A DNA stretch of 64,000 nucleotides from Secundilactobacillus pentosiphilus (GCF_002217985.1 NZ_BCMI01000001.1:62001-126000), one strand, 5' to 3'; numbered from the stretch's first letter, positions 7,762 to 18,675 are shown. The notes: generated from the letters alone by a model not told the origin. Program-made: numbers and translations.

Positions 7762-9225
7762 ATGTCAAAAACTGTTGATCAATTTGTTGATGCCATCATC
7801 GATAGCGGTACTTATCAGCCCCTGGACCGCATTTACGTGACTAATCGGGTACTGGGATTAGTTGGTGACGATCCAGCGGTTGACGCTAAAAGTGATGACC
7901 TGTTAGACATCGTTGATGCCTTACTTGAAACTGCAGTTAAGAACGGCAAAATTGAAGATGGTCAATCTGACCGGGACATTTTGGAAGCAGAGTTAACGGA
8001 TCTACTGACACCTACGCCAGCAAAGGTCAACCAAAAATTCTGGAATGAATACGAAAAATCACCGGAAGACGCGACTAACTTCTTCTACGATTTAAGCCGT
8101 AAAAACGACTACATTAAAACGCGCTCCATCGCAAAGAACATCGTCTTTAACGCGCCGACACAGTATGGCAATCTAGAAATCACCATTAACTTGTCGAAGC
8201 CCGAAAAAGATCCGAAGGCCATTGCGGCAGCGCGGAATCAAAAGAGCAATACGTATCCGCTGAGTCAATTAGCCATTGAAAACGAAGGCTACCGTGGTCG
8301 ACTGGGTTACCCAGCACGGACGAACCACCGGGTCATTCGCTTAGACCTTGGCGGTGAACCTTGGGGCTTCCAGTACTCGCCGTACGCTTACTTTAGCGAA
8401 CACGCCATCTTCTTGCTCCAAGAGCACCGGCCAATGCTGATCAATCAGCATACCTTCAGTAACTTACTGGAAATTGTCCGGTTGTTCCCGCACTACTTTG
8501 TGGGCAGCAACGCTGATTTACCAATTGTTGGCGGTTCGATGCTGGCACAAGACCATTATCAAGGCGGCCGGCACGACTTCCCAATGATGAAATCACCGGT
8601 GGACCGTAAAATTAAGTTAGCCGGTTTTGATGATGTGGACGCTGGTATCGTTAAGTGGCCAATGTCGACGATTCGGCTTTCGGGCGATACACCTGAGCCG
8701 CTGATCAACGCTGCCACTGCCATTGCTAATAGCTGGAAGCACTACGATGACGAATCAGTTGATGTTCGTTCGTACACTGATGGCGAGCGGCACCACACGG
8801 TGACACCGATTGCTTACCGTCGTGGGTCTAAGTTCGTTTTGGATGTCGTTTTGCGTGATAACCAAACCTCAGAGAAATACCCAGATGGTATCTTCCATCC
8901 ACATCAGGATGTTCAACATATCAAGAAGGAAAACATTGGTTTGATCGAAGTTATGGGCCGGGCAATTTTGCCAGCCCGCCTCAAGACTGAAATGCAAGAA
9001 GTCAAGAAGTATGTCTTAGGTCAACCGAACGAAATGAAGGATTACCACAAGACCTGGGCAGATCAATTGAAGGCCGACAACCAATTTACCGATGATAATG
9101 CTAACGACATTATTGACCAGTCAATCGGTCAGGTCTTTGCACGCGTTCTGCAAGATGCAGGTGTCTTCAAGTGGGACGACCAAGGACAGGCAGCATTTGA
9201 TAAGTTTATTGCTCAAATTGGTTAG
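7762..9225 (+). CDS. galT: Galactose-1-phosphate uridylyltransferase, class II
   Basis: Transfers UMP from UDP-glucose to galactose 1-phosphate. At 487 aa it is the long Firmicutes-type GalT (class II), not the shorter HIT-motif class I enzyme. Family landmarks include the FFYDLSRKNDYIKT region and the RPMLINQHTF and HDFPM segments. ATG 7762 is chosen, directly after the galE stop and behind GAGGTG; a more upstream in-frame ATG would lie inside galE. Third gene of the gal operon. Confidence 0.95.
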   Translation: MSKTVDQFVDAIIDSGTYQPLDRIYVTNRVLGLVGDDPAVDAKSDDLLDIVDALLETAVKNGKIEDGQSDRDILEAELTDLLTPTPAKVNQKFWNEYEKSPEDATNFFYDLSRKNDYIKTRSIAKNIVFNAPTQYGNLEITINLSKPEKDPKAIAAARNQKSNTYPLSQLAIENEGYRGRLGYPARTNHRVIRLDLGGEPWGFQYSPYAYFSEHAIFLLQEHRPMLINQHTFSNLLEIVRLFPHYFVGSNADLPIVGGSMLAQDHYQGGRHDFPMMKSPVDRKIKLAGFDDVDAGIVKWPMSTIRLSGDTPEPLINAATAIANSWKHYDDESVDVRSYTDGERHHTVTPIAYRRGSKFVLDVVLRDNQTSEKYPDGIFHPHQDVQHIKKENIGLIEVMGRAILPARLKTEMQEVKKYVLGQPNEMKDYHKTWADQLKADNQFTDDNANDIIDQSIGQVFARVLQDAGVFKWDDQGQAAFDKFIAQIG

Positions 9226-9241
9226 TCAAGTAGCGGTATAA

Positions 9242-10255
<1,014 letters not shown>

Positions 10256-10280
10256 AGTCCGGTCAAATAAGGGTATATTT

Positions 10281-10321
10281 AAAGCGTCTAGTGAGGCATT
10301 TGGCCAAACTGGACGCTTTTT
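10281..10321 (+). terminator. Terminator of the gal operon
   Basis: AAAGCGTC...GGACGCTTTTTAT. Confidence 0.75.
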
Positions 10322-10340
10322 ATTTGCACAATCAAAAAAT

Positions 10341-10395
10341 CCCCCTGAAACAAGCGGATGTAATGAAAGAAAATCATCTGCCAATTTCAAGGGGA
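10341..10395 (-). terminator. Terminator of pepO
   Basis: Read on the minus strand: CCCCTTGAAA...TTTCAGGGGG followed by TTTTTT. Confidence 0.8.
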
Positions 10396-10428
10396 CTATT
10401 TTAGTATTCGGTAATGAACCGTTATTTT

Positions 10429-12348
10429 TTACCAGATTTTTACGCGGTTCTCAGGTGCCCGGTACATCTTATCGCCAGGTTGAACGTTAAACGTGGTGAA
10501 GAAATCATCTAGGTTTTGAACCTGAACGTTCGCCCGGAGTTTAGCGGGGGCGTGAACATCAATGGAGAGTAACAATTGTTCACGTTCTGGGGTGGCCTTT
10601 TGGCGCCAGATCTTTGCCCAGTTAAGGAAGAAGGCGTTAAGGTCGGCGTCTGGTTCTCCCTTAGCAGCTTCAAGGGCACAGCTTAAGCCGCCGCCGTCCG
10701 CGATGTTTTCGGAAACGGTTAGTTTACCGTTGACCTTTTGACCGGCGTATGGCAAACCGTCAAATTCTTTGACCATCTTTTCTGCTAACTTGTGGAAGTG
10801 GGCGTTATCCGCCTCAGTCCACCAGTTATTTAAACTGCCGTTTTCGTTAAACAACGAACCGTTGTTATCGAAGGCGTGGGAAATTTCGTGAGCAATGACG
10901 GCGCCGATACCGCCAAAGTTTTTACTGGAAGACTGCTTCAGACTGTAGAACGGTGTCTGTAAAATGGCAGCAGGGAAAACAATAATGTTGTAGAACGGAT
11001 GGAAGTACGCGTTTACGGTTGCCGCACTCATTTCCCACCGGGTTCTGTCTACCGGCTGATTCCAGCGTGAAAAGTCGTCTTCATTGCGGATGCGGGTGAA
11101 CGTCATGAGGTTTGATAAGACGCTGCCACCGTCATTAGCTGCAGTGACTCTGAACTTGCTGTAAAGCGGGTCGATTTTATCCGGGTAGCCAACTTGAATA
11201 CCAAGTTTATCAAGCTTTAAAATGGCTTTTTCCCGGGTAGTTTTACCCAGCCACGTATTGTTGGCAAGTCGCTTCTTGTAAACGTTGATCATTTTAACGA
11301 CCATGTCATGGACATCTTGTTTAGCAGCCTCACCAAAGTATTTGCGGCCGTAGTAGTCGCCGACAACTTGATCAAAAACGCCGGTTGCTAAATCGTACGC
11401 GGCTTTTTGCTGGCTGCGGGCTTCTTTGCGGCCGCTCATTGCTCGGCTGTAAGTGGTGCTGGTTTGACGCTGTTCTTCGGTTAAGTAGCCGGAAAGGCCC
11501 ATCACCGTCTTAAATAATAACCAGCTCTTCATCATCTGGAAATGATCATCAGTCAGTAGATCGTTTAAGGCATCGAAATAAGCTGGTTCAGTCGCGATGA
11601 TCTTTTCTGGTGTACCGTGAACTAAGGACTTAATAGCCGTTCTTAAATCCAGTTTTTCGGTACTGTCAGCTATTTGATCGAGTGAGCGGGGATTATACAT
11701 CTTACTGTAGTCGGCGCCCTCTTCGGCTGATTTTACGTGCGGAGCGATCAGTTTATCAAAAGCAGTGGCGTTTTCGATAATGGCTTTCGCCTGAGCCTCT
11801 TCATAACCGGCTTGCTGGAATAAAGCCGTCATCATTTTTTGAAGTACGGGCATTAATTGCTTGGCGGCCTGGTTATCCTTTTCATAATAGGTTTTATCAG
11901 GCAAGAATAAGCGCGGACCACTGGCGAAGAGGGCGTACTTTGTGGAATCCTTCATATCCGAATCAATGTCGAGTGAAAACGGTGTTGGCAGACCGGTCAA
12001 AATCCAGTCAGCCAGCTGATCGCTGAGATCTTGATAACTGTTGAGAGCTTCTATGCGGTCAAGGTAAGGCTTTAAAGGTGCACTGCCGTCTTTTTCCCGT
12101 TTATCAAAATCACTGACCAGTTGATAGAATTGCTTGAATTCGTTCATTTCATCATTATCAGGTTTTAAGTTACCGGCTAATAATTCTTTAAAGTCCGCCA
12201 TTAAGGTCTTTTCAATATTATCTGAGAGATCGGTAAACCCACCCGTGGTTGAATGGTCACCCGGAATCGTGGCTGTTTTGAGCCATTCGCCGTTTACGGC
12301 GTCATACAAATCTGTTTTGATTAAGCTATGATCAATTTTATCTGCCAT
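10429..12348 (-). CDS. pepO: M13-family endopeptidase PepO
   Basis: A cytoplasmic zinc endopeptidase that cleaves oligopeptides, important in lactobacillar peptide use. 639 aa, the usual neprilysin-like length without a membrane anchor or signal peptide. The zinc motif HEISH is at 487-491 with the third ligand Glu547 in SENIAD, and the conserved C-terminal end (ENRVKIW) is intact. ATG follows GGAGG. Monocistronic, with its own minus-strand terminator at 10341-10395. Confidence 0.95.
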   Translation of the reverse strand: MADKIDHSLIKTDLYDAVNGEWLKTATIPGDHSTTGGFTDLSDNIEKTLMADFKELLAGNLKPDNDEMNEFKQFYQLVSDFDKREKDGSAPLKPYLDRIEALNSYQDLSDQLADWILTGLPTPFSLDIDSDMKDSTKYALFASGPRLFLPDKTYYEKDNQAAKQLMPVLQKMMTALFQQAGYEEAQAKAIIENATAFDKLIAPHVKSAEEGADYSKMYNPRSLDQIADSTEKLDLRTAIKSLVHGTPEKIIATEPAYFDALNDLLTDDHFQMMKSWLLFKTVMGLSGYLTEEQRQTSTTYSRAMSGRKEARSQQKAAYDLATGVFDQVVGDYYGRKYFGEAAKQDVHDMVVKMINVYKKRLANNTWLGKTTREKAILKLDKLGIQVGYPDKIDPLYSKFRVTAANDGGSVLSNLMTFTRIRNEDDFSRWNQPVDRTRWEMSAATVNAYFHPFYNIIVFPAAILQTPFYSLKQSSSKNFGGIGAVIAHEISHAFDNNGSLFNENGSLNNWWTEADNAHFHKLAEKMVKEFDGLPYAGQKVNGKLTVSENIADGGGLSCALEAAKGEPDADLNAFFLNWAKIWRQKATPEREQLLLSIDVHAPAKLRANVQVQNLDDFFTTFNVQPGDKMYRAPENRVKIW

Positions 12349-12402
12349 TTGATAACCTCCATCTTTTTGTAGACTGTGTTCATTATACAGCTACCTGAAT
12401 TG

Positions 12403-12443
12403 CTTGGATACAGCCGACCAATCAAAAAACGGCGGTATCCAAG
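12403..12443. other. Hairpin in the pepO upstream gap
   Basis: CTTGGATAC-AGCCG...CGGCG-GTATCCAAG: 9-bp outer arms plus an inner near-perfect segment, without a U-run. It lies between pepO and the 12562 gene. Role unknown; it could be a processing or attenuation structure in the pepO leader. Confidence 0.4.
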
Positions 12444-12561
12444 GTTGGTTTTCCCCGGGTAATCGCCGAATGCTTATACTGATTATTTTTGGTCAAGTTA
12501 CTTTAACAAATGAACAATTCTAACGACCTGTAAGCCGCACTTCGGAAAGTTGACTCACTTG

Positions 12562-12786
12562 TTAAACTTTCCACCAGTGTTTTTCAATGACCGTGACGTC
12601 GTTTAAATCGTCCAGGTCAAATCGCTCGATGTCACCATTATGCGTCAGGTAGAATGCGCCATTACTTGGGGAAGTATTGACCATTCCCGTGACTGCTTGA
12701 GATCGGCTTAGTTTAAGCTTAATCACCCAGTTATGATGGTAAGCTTCTGTAATCGTCGATGATAAATCCTTTGTCGTTTCTTGCAT
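12562..12786 (-). CDS. Small protein of unknown function, 74 aa
   Basis: The start is set at ATG 12786 because GGGGGGAT lies 7-8 bases upstream; a longer reading frame lacks this signal. The protein looks like one small beta-rich domain: VIKLKLSR, TGMVN, GAFYLTH, RFDLDDLNDVTVIE, ending in WWKV. The pattern of a ligand-facing strand pair followed by an 'I-DL-DI--I' strand recalls YolD-like or Sm-like small barrels, but this is only a resemblance. No transmembrane segment or signal peptide. Confidence 0.55.
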   Translation of the reverse strand: MQETTKDLSSTITEAYHHNWVIKLKLSRSQAVTGMVNTSPSNGAFYLTHNGDIERFDLDDLNDVTVIEKHWWKV

Positions 12787-13029
12787 TGCTATCCCCCCGA
12801 TTTGAAAACTCAAGCTCCATTATAGGGAGCCAAAATTTGGAATTCAATCTTGACATTTTGGGAAGGTGAAGCGACATACTGTTACGGTGCGATTTACAAA
12901 AATAAAATTTTTTTGTGCCATTTCCATGAAAGAAGGCGTGAAAAGCGTTTCAGTTTTTAGACCGAATTTTAACGGTGGCGCTTTCAAATGTGGTAGCATA
13001 CAGGTATACAATTAGTGGAGGTGTCAGCC

Positions 13030-13458
13030 ATGTTTGAAAAAATTTTGGTACCAGTAGATGGCAGCGAGAACGCCTATCGGGCACTTGATGCTGCAGTTGA
13101 CATTGCAAAGCACTACGATTCAAAGATCACCGTCGTTGCGATTGCAAATGATCAAAGCTACACCCAGTATGGGGCAGTCTTTGGTGATGACATTATGGCA
13201 CACATGAAAAAGCAGGCTGAAGAAACGTTAGTGGCAGCCAAAGCACGTGCTAAGGATGACGGCGTTGAAGTGGAAACGGATTTTGAAGTTGGTATTCCCA
13301 AGCAGGCAATCTCAGAAACCTTACCGGACCTGCTCGATACCACACTGACCGTCATTGGCAAGTCTGGTGTGAACGGGTTGAACCGGGCCATTATGGGCTC
13401 CACGACGGGCTATGTTGTTCGTCATTCCATCACACCGGTGCTCGTTGTGGGTGATTAA
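13030..13458 (+). CDS. Universal stress protein, ATP-binding type
   Basis: A 142-aa UspA-fold protein. It begins MFEKILVPVDGS and carries the ATP-binding loop of the MJ0577 type, GKSGVNGLNRAIMGST (G-2-G-9-GS), so it should bind ATP. Known family members form dimers and respond to stress or starvation; the exact role here is not visible. ATG 13030 lies behind GTGGAGGTG; the upstream in-frame start lies before this site and is disfavoured. Terminator at 13484-13529, so monocistronic. Confidence 0.92.
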   Translation: MFEKILVPVDGSENAYRALDAAVDIAKHYDSKITVVAIANDQSYTQYGAVFGDDIMAHMKKQAEETLVAAKARAKDDGVEVETDFEVGIPKQAISETLPDLLDTTLTVIGKSGVNGLNRAIMGSTTGYVVRHSITPVLVVGD

Positions 13459-13483
13459 AATTAAAGGATGTATCTAGGATATG

Positions 13484-13529
13484 AAAAGCATGTATTACGG
13501 CTGCTTCTTAGTCGGGATACATGCTTTTT
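13484..13529 (+). terminator. Terminator after the universal stress gene
   Basis: AAAAGCATGTAT...ATACATGCTTTTT, 12-bp arms. Confidence 0.85.
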
Positions 13530-13620
13530 GTGACATTTAAATAGCAAGTGTTTATTTCATTAAAATGTGATGACCCATGGTAAACTTACGGTAATTTCAA
13601 CACGTGGGGGTGTGTAAGCG

Positions 13621-15354
13621 ATGCTGCACACGTTATTAAAATCGGTTCGTGAATACCGTATCCAAACGATTATTTCACCGTTGCTGGTCGTTTCAGAGTC
13701 AGCGATTGAAACACTGATTCCGTTTTTGATGGCCGCCATTATTGATCAGGGAATTCGTCCAGGTAATCTCTCTGTTGTGATTCGAATTGGTTCGTTGCTA
13801 TTGTTCATGTCACTCCTATCGTTAACGTTCGGCGCCAGTGCCAGCTGGGTATCAAGTCAAGCGGCAGCCGGTTTTGCCAAGAACCTACGGCACGATATTT
13901 TTAGTCAGATTCAGACTTTTTCCTTCCAAAATTTGGATCATTTTGCGACTTCCAGTTTAGTGACCAGGTTAACGACCGATATCACTAACATTCAGACGGC
14001 TTATCAGATGCTGATCAGAGTGGCTGTGCGGGCGCCTGCCATGCTGCTGTTTTCGATTGTGATGGCTTTCTTAGTGAGCAAGCAAGCCGGCTGGCTGTTT
14101 GTTTGCGTGGTTCCGGTACTGGCGATCGGTCTGTTTGAGATCGTTAAAGAATCACGGCCGTTGTTTCGGCAGGTGTTTAGGCAATACGATAAGTTAAACC
14201 GGGTTGTGCGCGAAAACCTGCGGGGAATTCGGGTAGTCAAAACCTATGGTCAGCAGAACGCGGAAACGGCCAAATTCCGTCAGTCGGCCAGGGAGATCGC
14301 CCAAGTTTTCGCTAAGGCACAGCGAATCGTGGCGTTCAACATGCCCCTGATGCAGTTTGTGATCAGTACGACGATGCTGATTTTATCGTGGCTGGCGGCG
14401 AAATTGATCGTCGGCAACAGCCTTGAAATCGGTCAATTTGTGAGCCTATTTACTTACAGTATTTCAATTTTGTATAGTCTCAATATGCTGGCCATGATCT
14501 TTTCTCAGCTGTCCGTGTCACAGGCTTCTGCAGAACGGGCGGCCGAGGTACTGGAAACGGCACCGGACATCGTGGCTTTGCCAGTTGCTGAAACCAACGT
14601 TACTAATGGCAGTATTGATTTTGAACACGTGTCGTTTCGTTATCCTGGTACCGATGAGGATCAGTTGGAGGACGTTAACCTGCACATCAATAGCGGTGCG
14701 GTTGTCGGGATTATTGGTGAGACCGGGACGGCGAAGACCACTTTAGTCTCGCTGATTCCACGCCTGTATGATGCCTCTGACGGTGTGGTACGGGTCGGTG
14801 GCAAAAACGTTCGGCAGTATGACTTGAAGGCACTGCGTGACCAAGTTGCCATGGTTCTGCAAAATACCATTTTATTTTCAGGAACGATTCGCGAAAATTT
14901 AAAGTGGGGTAATTCTGAGGCAACGGATGCACAGTTGAACCAGGTACTTGAACAGGCGCAAGCAAAGGACTTTGTGGCGGCTTTACCCGAGGGACTGGAC
15001 ACCAAAATTGAACAGACTGGTCAAAATGTATCGGGCGGTCAGCGGCAGCGGCTGACCATTGCACGAGCCCTTTTGAAACGGCCGAAGATCTTGATCCTGG
15101 ATAACGCGACCAGTGCGACTGATACCCAAACCGAAGCACGGATTCGGCAGATCTTTAAACGTGATCTGCCCAACGTTACTAAGCTTATGATCACGCAGCG
15201 AGTCGCCAGTATTGTTGATGCTGATCAAATTATTATCATGCGCCACGGCGGTATCGAAGCCGTTGGGACACACGCTGAGTTAATGGCGGCTAATCAGTGG
15301 TACCGTCAGCTTTATCAGGCGCAGCAGAAGAGTACTGGGGGTGATCACGCATGA
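13621..15354 (+). CDS. ABC exporter half-transporter with degenerate ATPase site
   Basis: A 577-aa type IV exporter subunit: six membrane segments in about 1-310, then an ATPase domain. The ATPase is degenerate in three places: Walker A GETGTAKTT (Gly to Ala, about 366-374), Walker B LILDNATS with Asn instead of the catalytic Glu (about 495), and ITQR instead of the H-loop AHR (about 524-527). Its signature VSGGQRQ (about 470) is intact. This is the pattern of the silent partner of heterodimeric exporters such as BmrC or LmrC. The stop overlaps the next gene by ATGA, so the two are co-translated. Confidence 0.93.
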   Translation: MLHTLLKSVREYRIQTIISPLLVVSESAIETLIPFLMAAIIDQGIRPGNLSVVIRIGSLLLFMSLLSLTFGASASWVSSQAAAGFAKNLRHDIFSQIQTFSFQNLDHFATSSLVTRLTTDITNIQTAYQMLIRVAVRAPAMLLFSIVMAFLVSKQAGWLFVCVVPVLAIGLFEIVKESRPLFRQVFRQYDKLNRVVRENLRGIRVVKTYGQQNAETAKFRQSAREIAQVFAKAQRIVAFNMPLMQFVISTTMLILSWLAAKLIVGNSLEIGQFVSLFTYSISILYSLNMLAMIFSQLSVSQASAERAAEVLETAPDIVALPVAETNVTNGSIDFEHVSFRYPGTDEDQLEDVNLHINSGAVVGIIGETGTAKTTLVSLIPRLYDASDGVVRVGGKNVRQYDLKALRDQVAMVLQNTILFSGTIRENLKWGNSEATDAQLNQVLEQAQAKDFVAALPEGLDTKIEQTGQNVSGGQRQRLTIARALLKRPKILILDNATSATDTQTEARIRQIFKRDLPNVTKLMITQRVASIVDADQIIIMRHGGIEAVGTHAELMAANQWYRQLYQAQQKSTGGDHA

Positions 15355-17153
15355 ACGGACGACGTGAGACGTTCTGGCGGCTATTGCGACTGCTGGTGAG
15401 TGATTACAAGGGCTGGCTTTCAGTTAGCCTAATCGCCATCATTTTAAGCGCTTTATCGGGGGTAGCGGGTTCCCTGTTCATTCAGCGGCTGATTGATCAT
15501 TATATTATGCCGCTGACCCGAACGGCTAACCCGGATTTTAAACCGCTCCTATTTGCCATTGGTGTCATGGCCGTGATTTTCTACGTTGGGGTGATGGCTA
15601 CCGTGATCTACTCGCAGATCATGGCCGTGATCGGTCAGCGGATCCAAGAAGCAATTCGCGACCAGATGTTTGAGAAAATGCAGTCGCTGCCGCTGCGTTA
15701 CTTTGATCAAAACGACTATGGCAACGTGATGAGCCGCTATACTAACGATGTTGATACACTCATGCAACTGATCACGCAAAGCTTTCCGCAGTTTGTGGTG
15801 GCCTTGTTCAACGTCACTTTTGCACTTGGGGCGATGCTTTTGTTAAGTCCGGTACTGACCGTGGTGTCACTGGCAATTTTTGCTGCCAGTATCATCATAG
15901 TTCGCTGGCTGACGCATCATAGTGCACGATACTTCCGTGCTCAGCAGGCGTCTCTTGGCCAACTGGATGCTTTCGTTGAAGAAATGCTGAACGGCGAACG
16001 GGTGATCAAGGTCTTCTCCCACGAAAAACAGGTTCAAGCTGCCTTTGAGACGTATAACGATGCGCTGCGAAACGATGCCAGATACGCCAACGGGTTTGCT
16101 ACCATGCTGTTTCCGATTATGGGAAATATGGGAAACCTGCTTTACGTGCTCATTGCACTATTGGGCGGCGGCTTAGCCATTGTGCACCCAACATTGATTA
16201 CGTTGGGCACCATCGCCGCGTTTTTGCAGCTTAGCCGGTCTTTCAGTCAGCCGATCGCGCAGATCTCACAGCAGCTCAATTCAATCGTGCAGGCCATGGC
16301 AGGTGCCGGCCGCATCTTTCAACTGCTGGATGAACAGCCCGAAGATGATCGGGGGACCACTACCCTGGTTAAAGAGGGTGAAAACTGGTTTTGGCAGCCG
16401 GCTGATCCTTCGCAGTCACGGGTACCAGTAAGGGGAGATATTCAATTCCAGCACGTGAACTTCACTTATCCGCAGTCTAAGGCTGGCCTGCATGATTTAA
16501 ATTTTGAAGCTCAGGCCGGCACAAAAATTGCCCTAGTCGGCGAGACCGGGGCGGGGAAGACGACCACGACGAATATGCTTAATCGTTTTTATGATATTGA
16601 TAGCGGTCAAATTATGTATGATGGCGTGGCGATTTCAACGATTAAAAAAGCTGATCTGCGCCGAGCGTTAGCCATCGTTTTACAGGATACGCACTTATTT
16701 ACGGGCACTATCAGGGACAACATTCGGTATGGTGTGCCTGAGGCTGATGATGCGGCGGTGCTTGCTGCTGTGCAGTTAGCCCGCGCGGATGTTTTTATTA
16801 AGAAACTGCCGGCGGGCTATGATACCGAAATCACGGGTGACGGGGAAGAATTATCTTCAGGTCAGCGTCAGATGCTGGCCATTGCCCGGGCAGCTATCGT
16901 GGACCCGCCAGTGATGATTTTGGACGAAGCAACGTCTAATATCGACACCCGAACGGAGCGTTTGGTGCAAGCTGGGATGGATAATTTGATGGCTAACCGG
17001 ACGACCTTTGTGATCGCCCACCGACTGTCAACGGTGTTTAACGCGGATTTGATCTTAGTGATCGACAACGGTCGGATCATCGAGCGCGGGACCCACGAAG
17101 AACTGCTCCGGTTGCATGGTCGTTACTACGAACTCTACCAGGGTTTAGCGTAA
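15351..17153 (+). CDS. ABC exporter half-transporter, catalytic partner
   Basis: A 600-aa type IV exporter subunit with six membrane segments and an ATPase with canonical Walker A (GETGAGKTT, about 397), Walker B (MILDEATSNID, Glu present, about 521) and H-loop (IAHR, about 556). Its signature is LSSGQ (about 500) rather than LSGGQ. The catalytic site must therefore combine this Walker A/B with the intact signature of the upstream subunit, while the second site is degenerate on both sides. The likely job is multidrug or lipid export (BmrD/LmrD-like); the substrate cannot be read from sequence. The gene overlaps its partner by 4 bases. Confidence 0.93.
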   Translation: MNGRRETFWRLLRLLVSDYKGWLSVSLIAIILSALSGVAGSLFIQRLIDHYIMPLTRTANPDFKPLLFAIGVMAVIFYVGVMATVIYSQIMAVIGQRIQEAIRDQMFEKMQSLPLRYFDQNDYGNVMSRYTNDVDTLMQLITQSFPQFVVALFNVTFALGAMLLLSPVLTVVSLAIFAASIIIVRWLTHHSARYFRAQQASLGQLDAFVEEMLNGERVIKVFSHEKQVQAAFETYNDALRNDARYANGFATMLFPIMGNMGNLLYVLIALLGGGLAIVHPTLITLGTIAAFLQLSRSFSQPIAQISQQLNSIVQAMAGAGRIFQLLDEQPEDDRGTTTLVKEGENWFWQPADPSQSRVPVRGDIQFQHVNFTYPQSKAGLHDLNFEAQAGTKIALVGETGAGKTTTTNMLNRFYDIDSGQIMYDGVAISTIKKADLRRALAIVLQDTHLFTGTIRDNIRYGVPEADDAAVLAAVQLARADVFIKKLPAGYDTEITGDGEELSSGQRQMLAIARAAIVDPPVMILDEATSNIDTRTERLVQAGMDNLMANRTTFVIAHRLSTVFNADLILVIDNGRIIERGTHEELLRLHGRYYELYQGLA

Positions 17154-17205
17154 AAAAAGTCTCATTTAAGTGACCATGCATAGCCGCTTAAATGAGACTT
17201 TTTTA
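17154..17205. terminator. Bidirectional terminator after the ABC exporter
   Basis: AAAAAAGTCTCATTTAAG...CTTAAATGAGACTTTTTT; also serves the minus-strand 40-aa gene. Confidence 0.85.
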
Positions 17206-17231
17206 CTCGCAATGCTTGCTAATCAGAAGAA

Positions 17232-17354
17232 TTACTTCTTGTTTTCGCTCTTAAGCCATTGTTGCAAGTTTGAAATTTCTTTTTGGCGCTTCGTGTCCTT
17301 CTTTTGGTTCACTGGACGGCGACCTTGTACGCCATGTGGATGTGCTTTTCTCAT
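17232..17354 (-). CDS. Small basic protein, 40 aa
   Basis: ATG 17354 to TAA 17232 encodes a 40-residue, Lys/Arg/Gln-rich soluble peptide (starts MRKAHPHGVQGRRP, ends WLKSENKK). GAGGG lies upstream with suitable spacing and the gene sits precisely between a terminator and an AT-rich leader, so it looks real rather than chance. The C-terminal half is probably an amphipathic helix. Function unknown. Confidence 0.6.
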   Translation of the reverse strand: MRKAHPHGVQGRRPVNQKKDTKRQKEISNLQQWLKSENKK

Positions 17355-17538
17355 GTGTCTAACCCTCACTTTATAAATATGATGTAATCAATCACTCGAC
17401 CATTCTACCTTATATACCCACTCAATTGCAAGGACAGTTATTTAAAAAGTAAAGCTAACGGTTAGTTTAAATCTGCAAATGCGTTTAATTCAGGCACTCC
17501 CGTTATGATATGATGGTTTGTGACAAGGTGGTAGTGAA

Positions 17539-18675
17539 ATGATAAATGAAGCAAATAAGCCGCACTCATTTTGGCAGCGCTGGTGGCCGTACGTAGTGGT
17601 AATTTTAGGCGCGCTGCTAGTGCTGGGGGTGGCACATGATGACGGCCTTTATCAGACCCCAATTTTAAAGATCCAATCAGTGAAAACGATCAGTTCGGAC
17701 AAGCAGACCGATCAATTCAATAATGAGGATCGTCAAGTCGAACAAGAACTGCATGGTGTAATTACCAATGGCCCCAACAAAGGGAAGAACTTGAAGATTG
17801 AGAATACCTATTTAAAGTCAGGAGCCACGACCCTCGGTTATCATACGGGGCAGAAAGTGTTTTTGACCGTGCATCACCATCAGGGGCATCTTTCAGCCAC
17901 CATTAGTAATCTCAAGCGGGATACGGCGCTGGCCTTTACGGTTTGGCTAACCATTAGCCTACTATTAATACTAATGAGGTTCAGCGGGTTAATGGCACTG
18001 TGCAGTGTCGTTGTTAACGGTGTCCTGTTCTGGCTGGCTGTCAGCTGGAACACGCATACACAGGGCGGTATTGTTTTACTGATATTCGGCGGTTTAGCAA
18101 TTGTCTTTGCGGCGCTGACACTGCTGATCGTAATCGGCTTTAACCGGCAGATGCTCATGACGCTGCTAGCAACGATCGGTGGAACGGCGCTTTCCATTAT
18201 TGTGGCACTGATTGTCTTCGCCCTGACTCATGAACGCGGCGTGTATTACGAGTCGATGCAGTACGTGACGCAGCTGCCGCGACCGTTGTTTTTAGCAGAA
18301 ACGATCCTCGGTTCGTTGGGCGCCGTCATGGACGAATCAACGGATATCATTGCGTCTTTAATGGCGCTGAAAACGGAAAAACCGGATATTTCGGCTAAAC
18401 AAATTTTTAAATCAGGCAGACAGATTGGCGGCGAAATCATGGGGCCGTTAGTGAACGTGCTGTTCTTTATTTTCGTAGCCGAAACGCTGCCGCTGGCTTT
18501 GTTATTCTTAAAGAATGCCAACTCTTGGGGTTACACCTTCAATATGACCATGTCATTGGGAGTTGTTCAAAGCCTCATTAGCGGCATTGGTATCGTACTG
18601 ACGATCCCACTTGCCTGCGGGATTACAAGTCTAATGATTGGAGGTCATAAGTCATGGGGACGATTACGGCACTAG
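17539..18675 (+). CDS. YibE/F family membrane protein, long form
   Basis: 378 aa. One N-terminal membrane segment (about 13-32), an extracellular domain of about 100 residues (33-135), then a polytopic core with about seven segments. The core carries family signatures such as LGSLGAVMDESTDIIASL and GGEIMGPLVNVLFF. YibE/F proteins are uncharacterised putative transporters. ATG follows AAGGTGG. The downstream gene overlaps by 22 bases and encodes a second YibE/F protein without the extracellular domain, so the two probably form one complex. Confidence 0.85.
   Translation: MINEANKPHSFWQRWWPYVVVILGALLVLGVAHDDGLYQTPILKIQSVKTISSDKQTDQFNNEDRQVEQELHGVITNGPNKGKNLKIENTYLKSGATTLGYHTGQKVFLTVHHHQGHLSATISNLKRDTALAFTVWLTISLLLILMRFSGLMALCSVVVNGVLFWLAVSWNTHTQGGIVLLIFGGLAIVFAALTLLIVIGFNRQMLMTLLATIGGTALSIIVALIVFALTHERGVYYESMQYVTQLPRPLFLAETILGSLGAVMDESTDIIASLMALKTEKPDISAKQIFKSGRQIGGEIMGPLVNVLFFIFVAETLPLALLFLKNANSWGYTFNMTMSLGVVQSLISGIGIVLTIPLACGITSLMIGGHKSWGRLRH

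Noticed and set aside
12940-12955. cre-like palindrome TGAAAAGCGTTTCA upstream of the universal stress gene
   Set aside because: Arms fit, but the centre reads GC where CcpA sites need CG; not called.
14661-15139. Overlapping minus-strand open frames inside the first ABC exporter gene
   Set aside because: They lie opposite the conserved ATPase domain and arise from its codon bias; no independent start signal.
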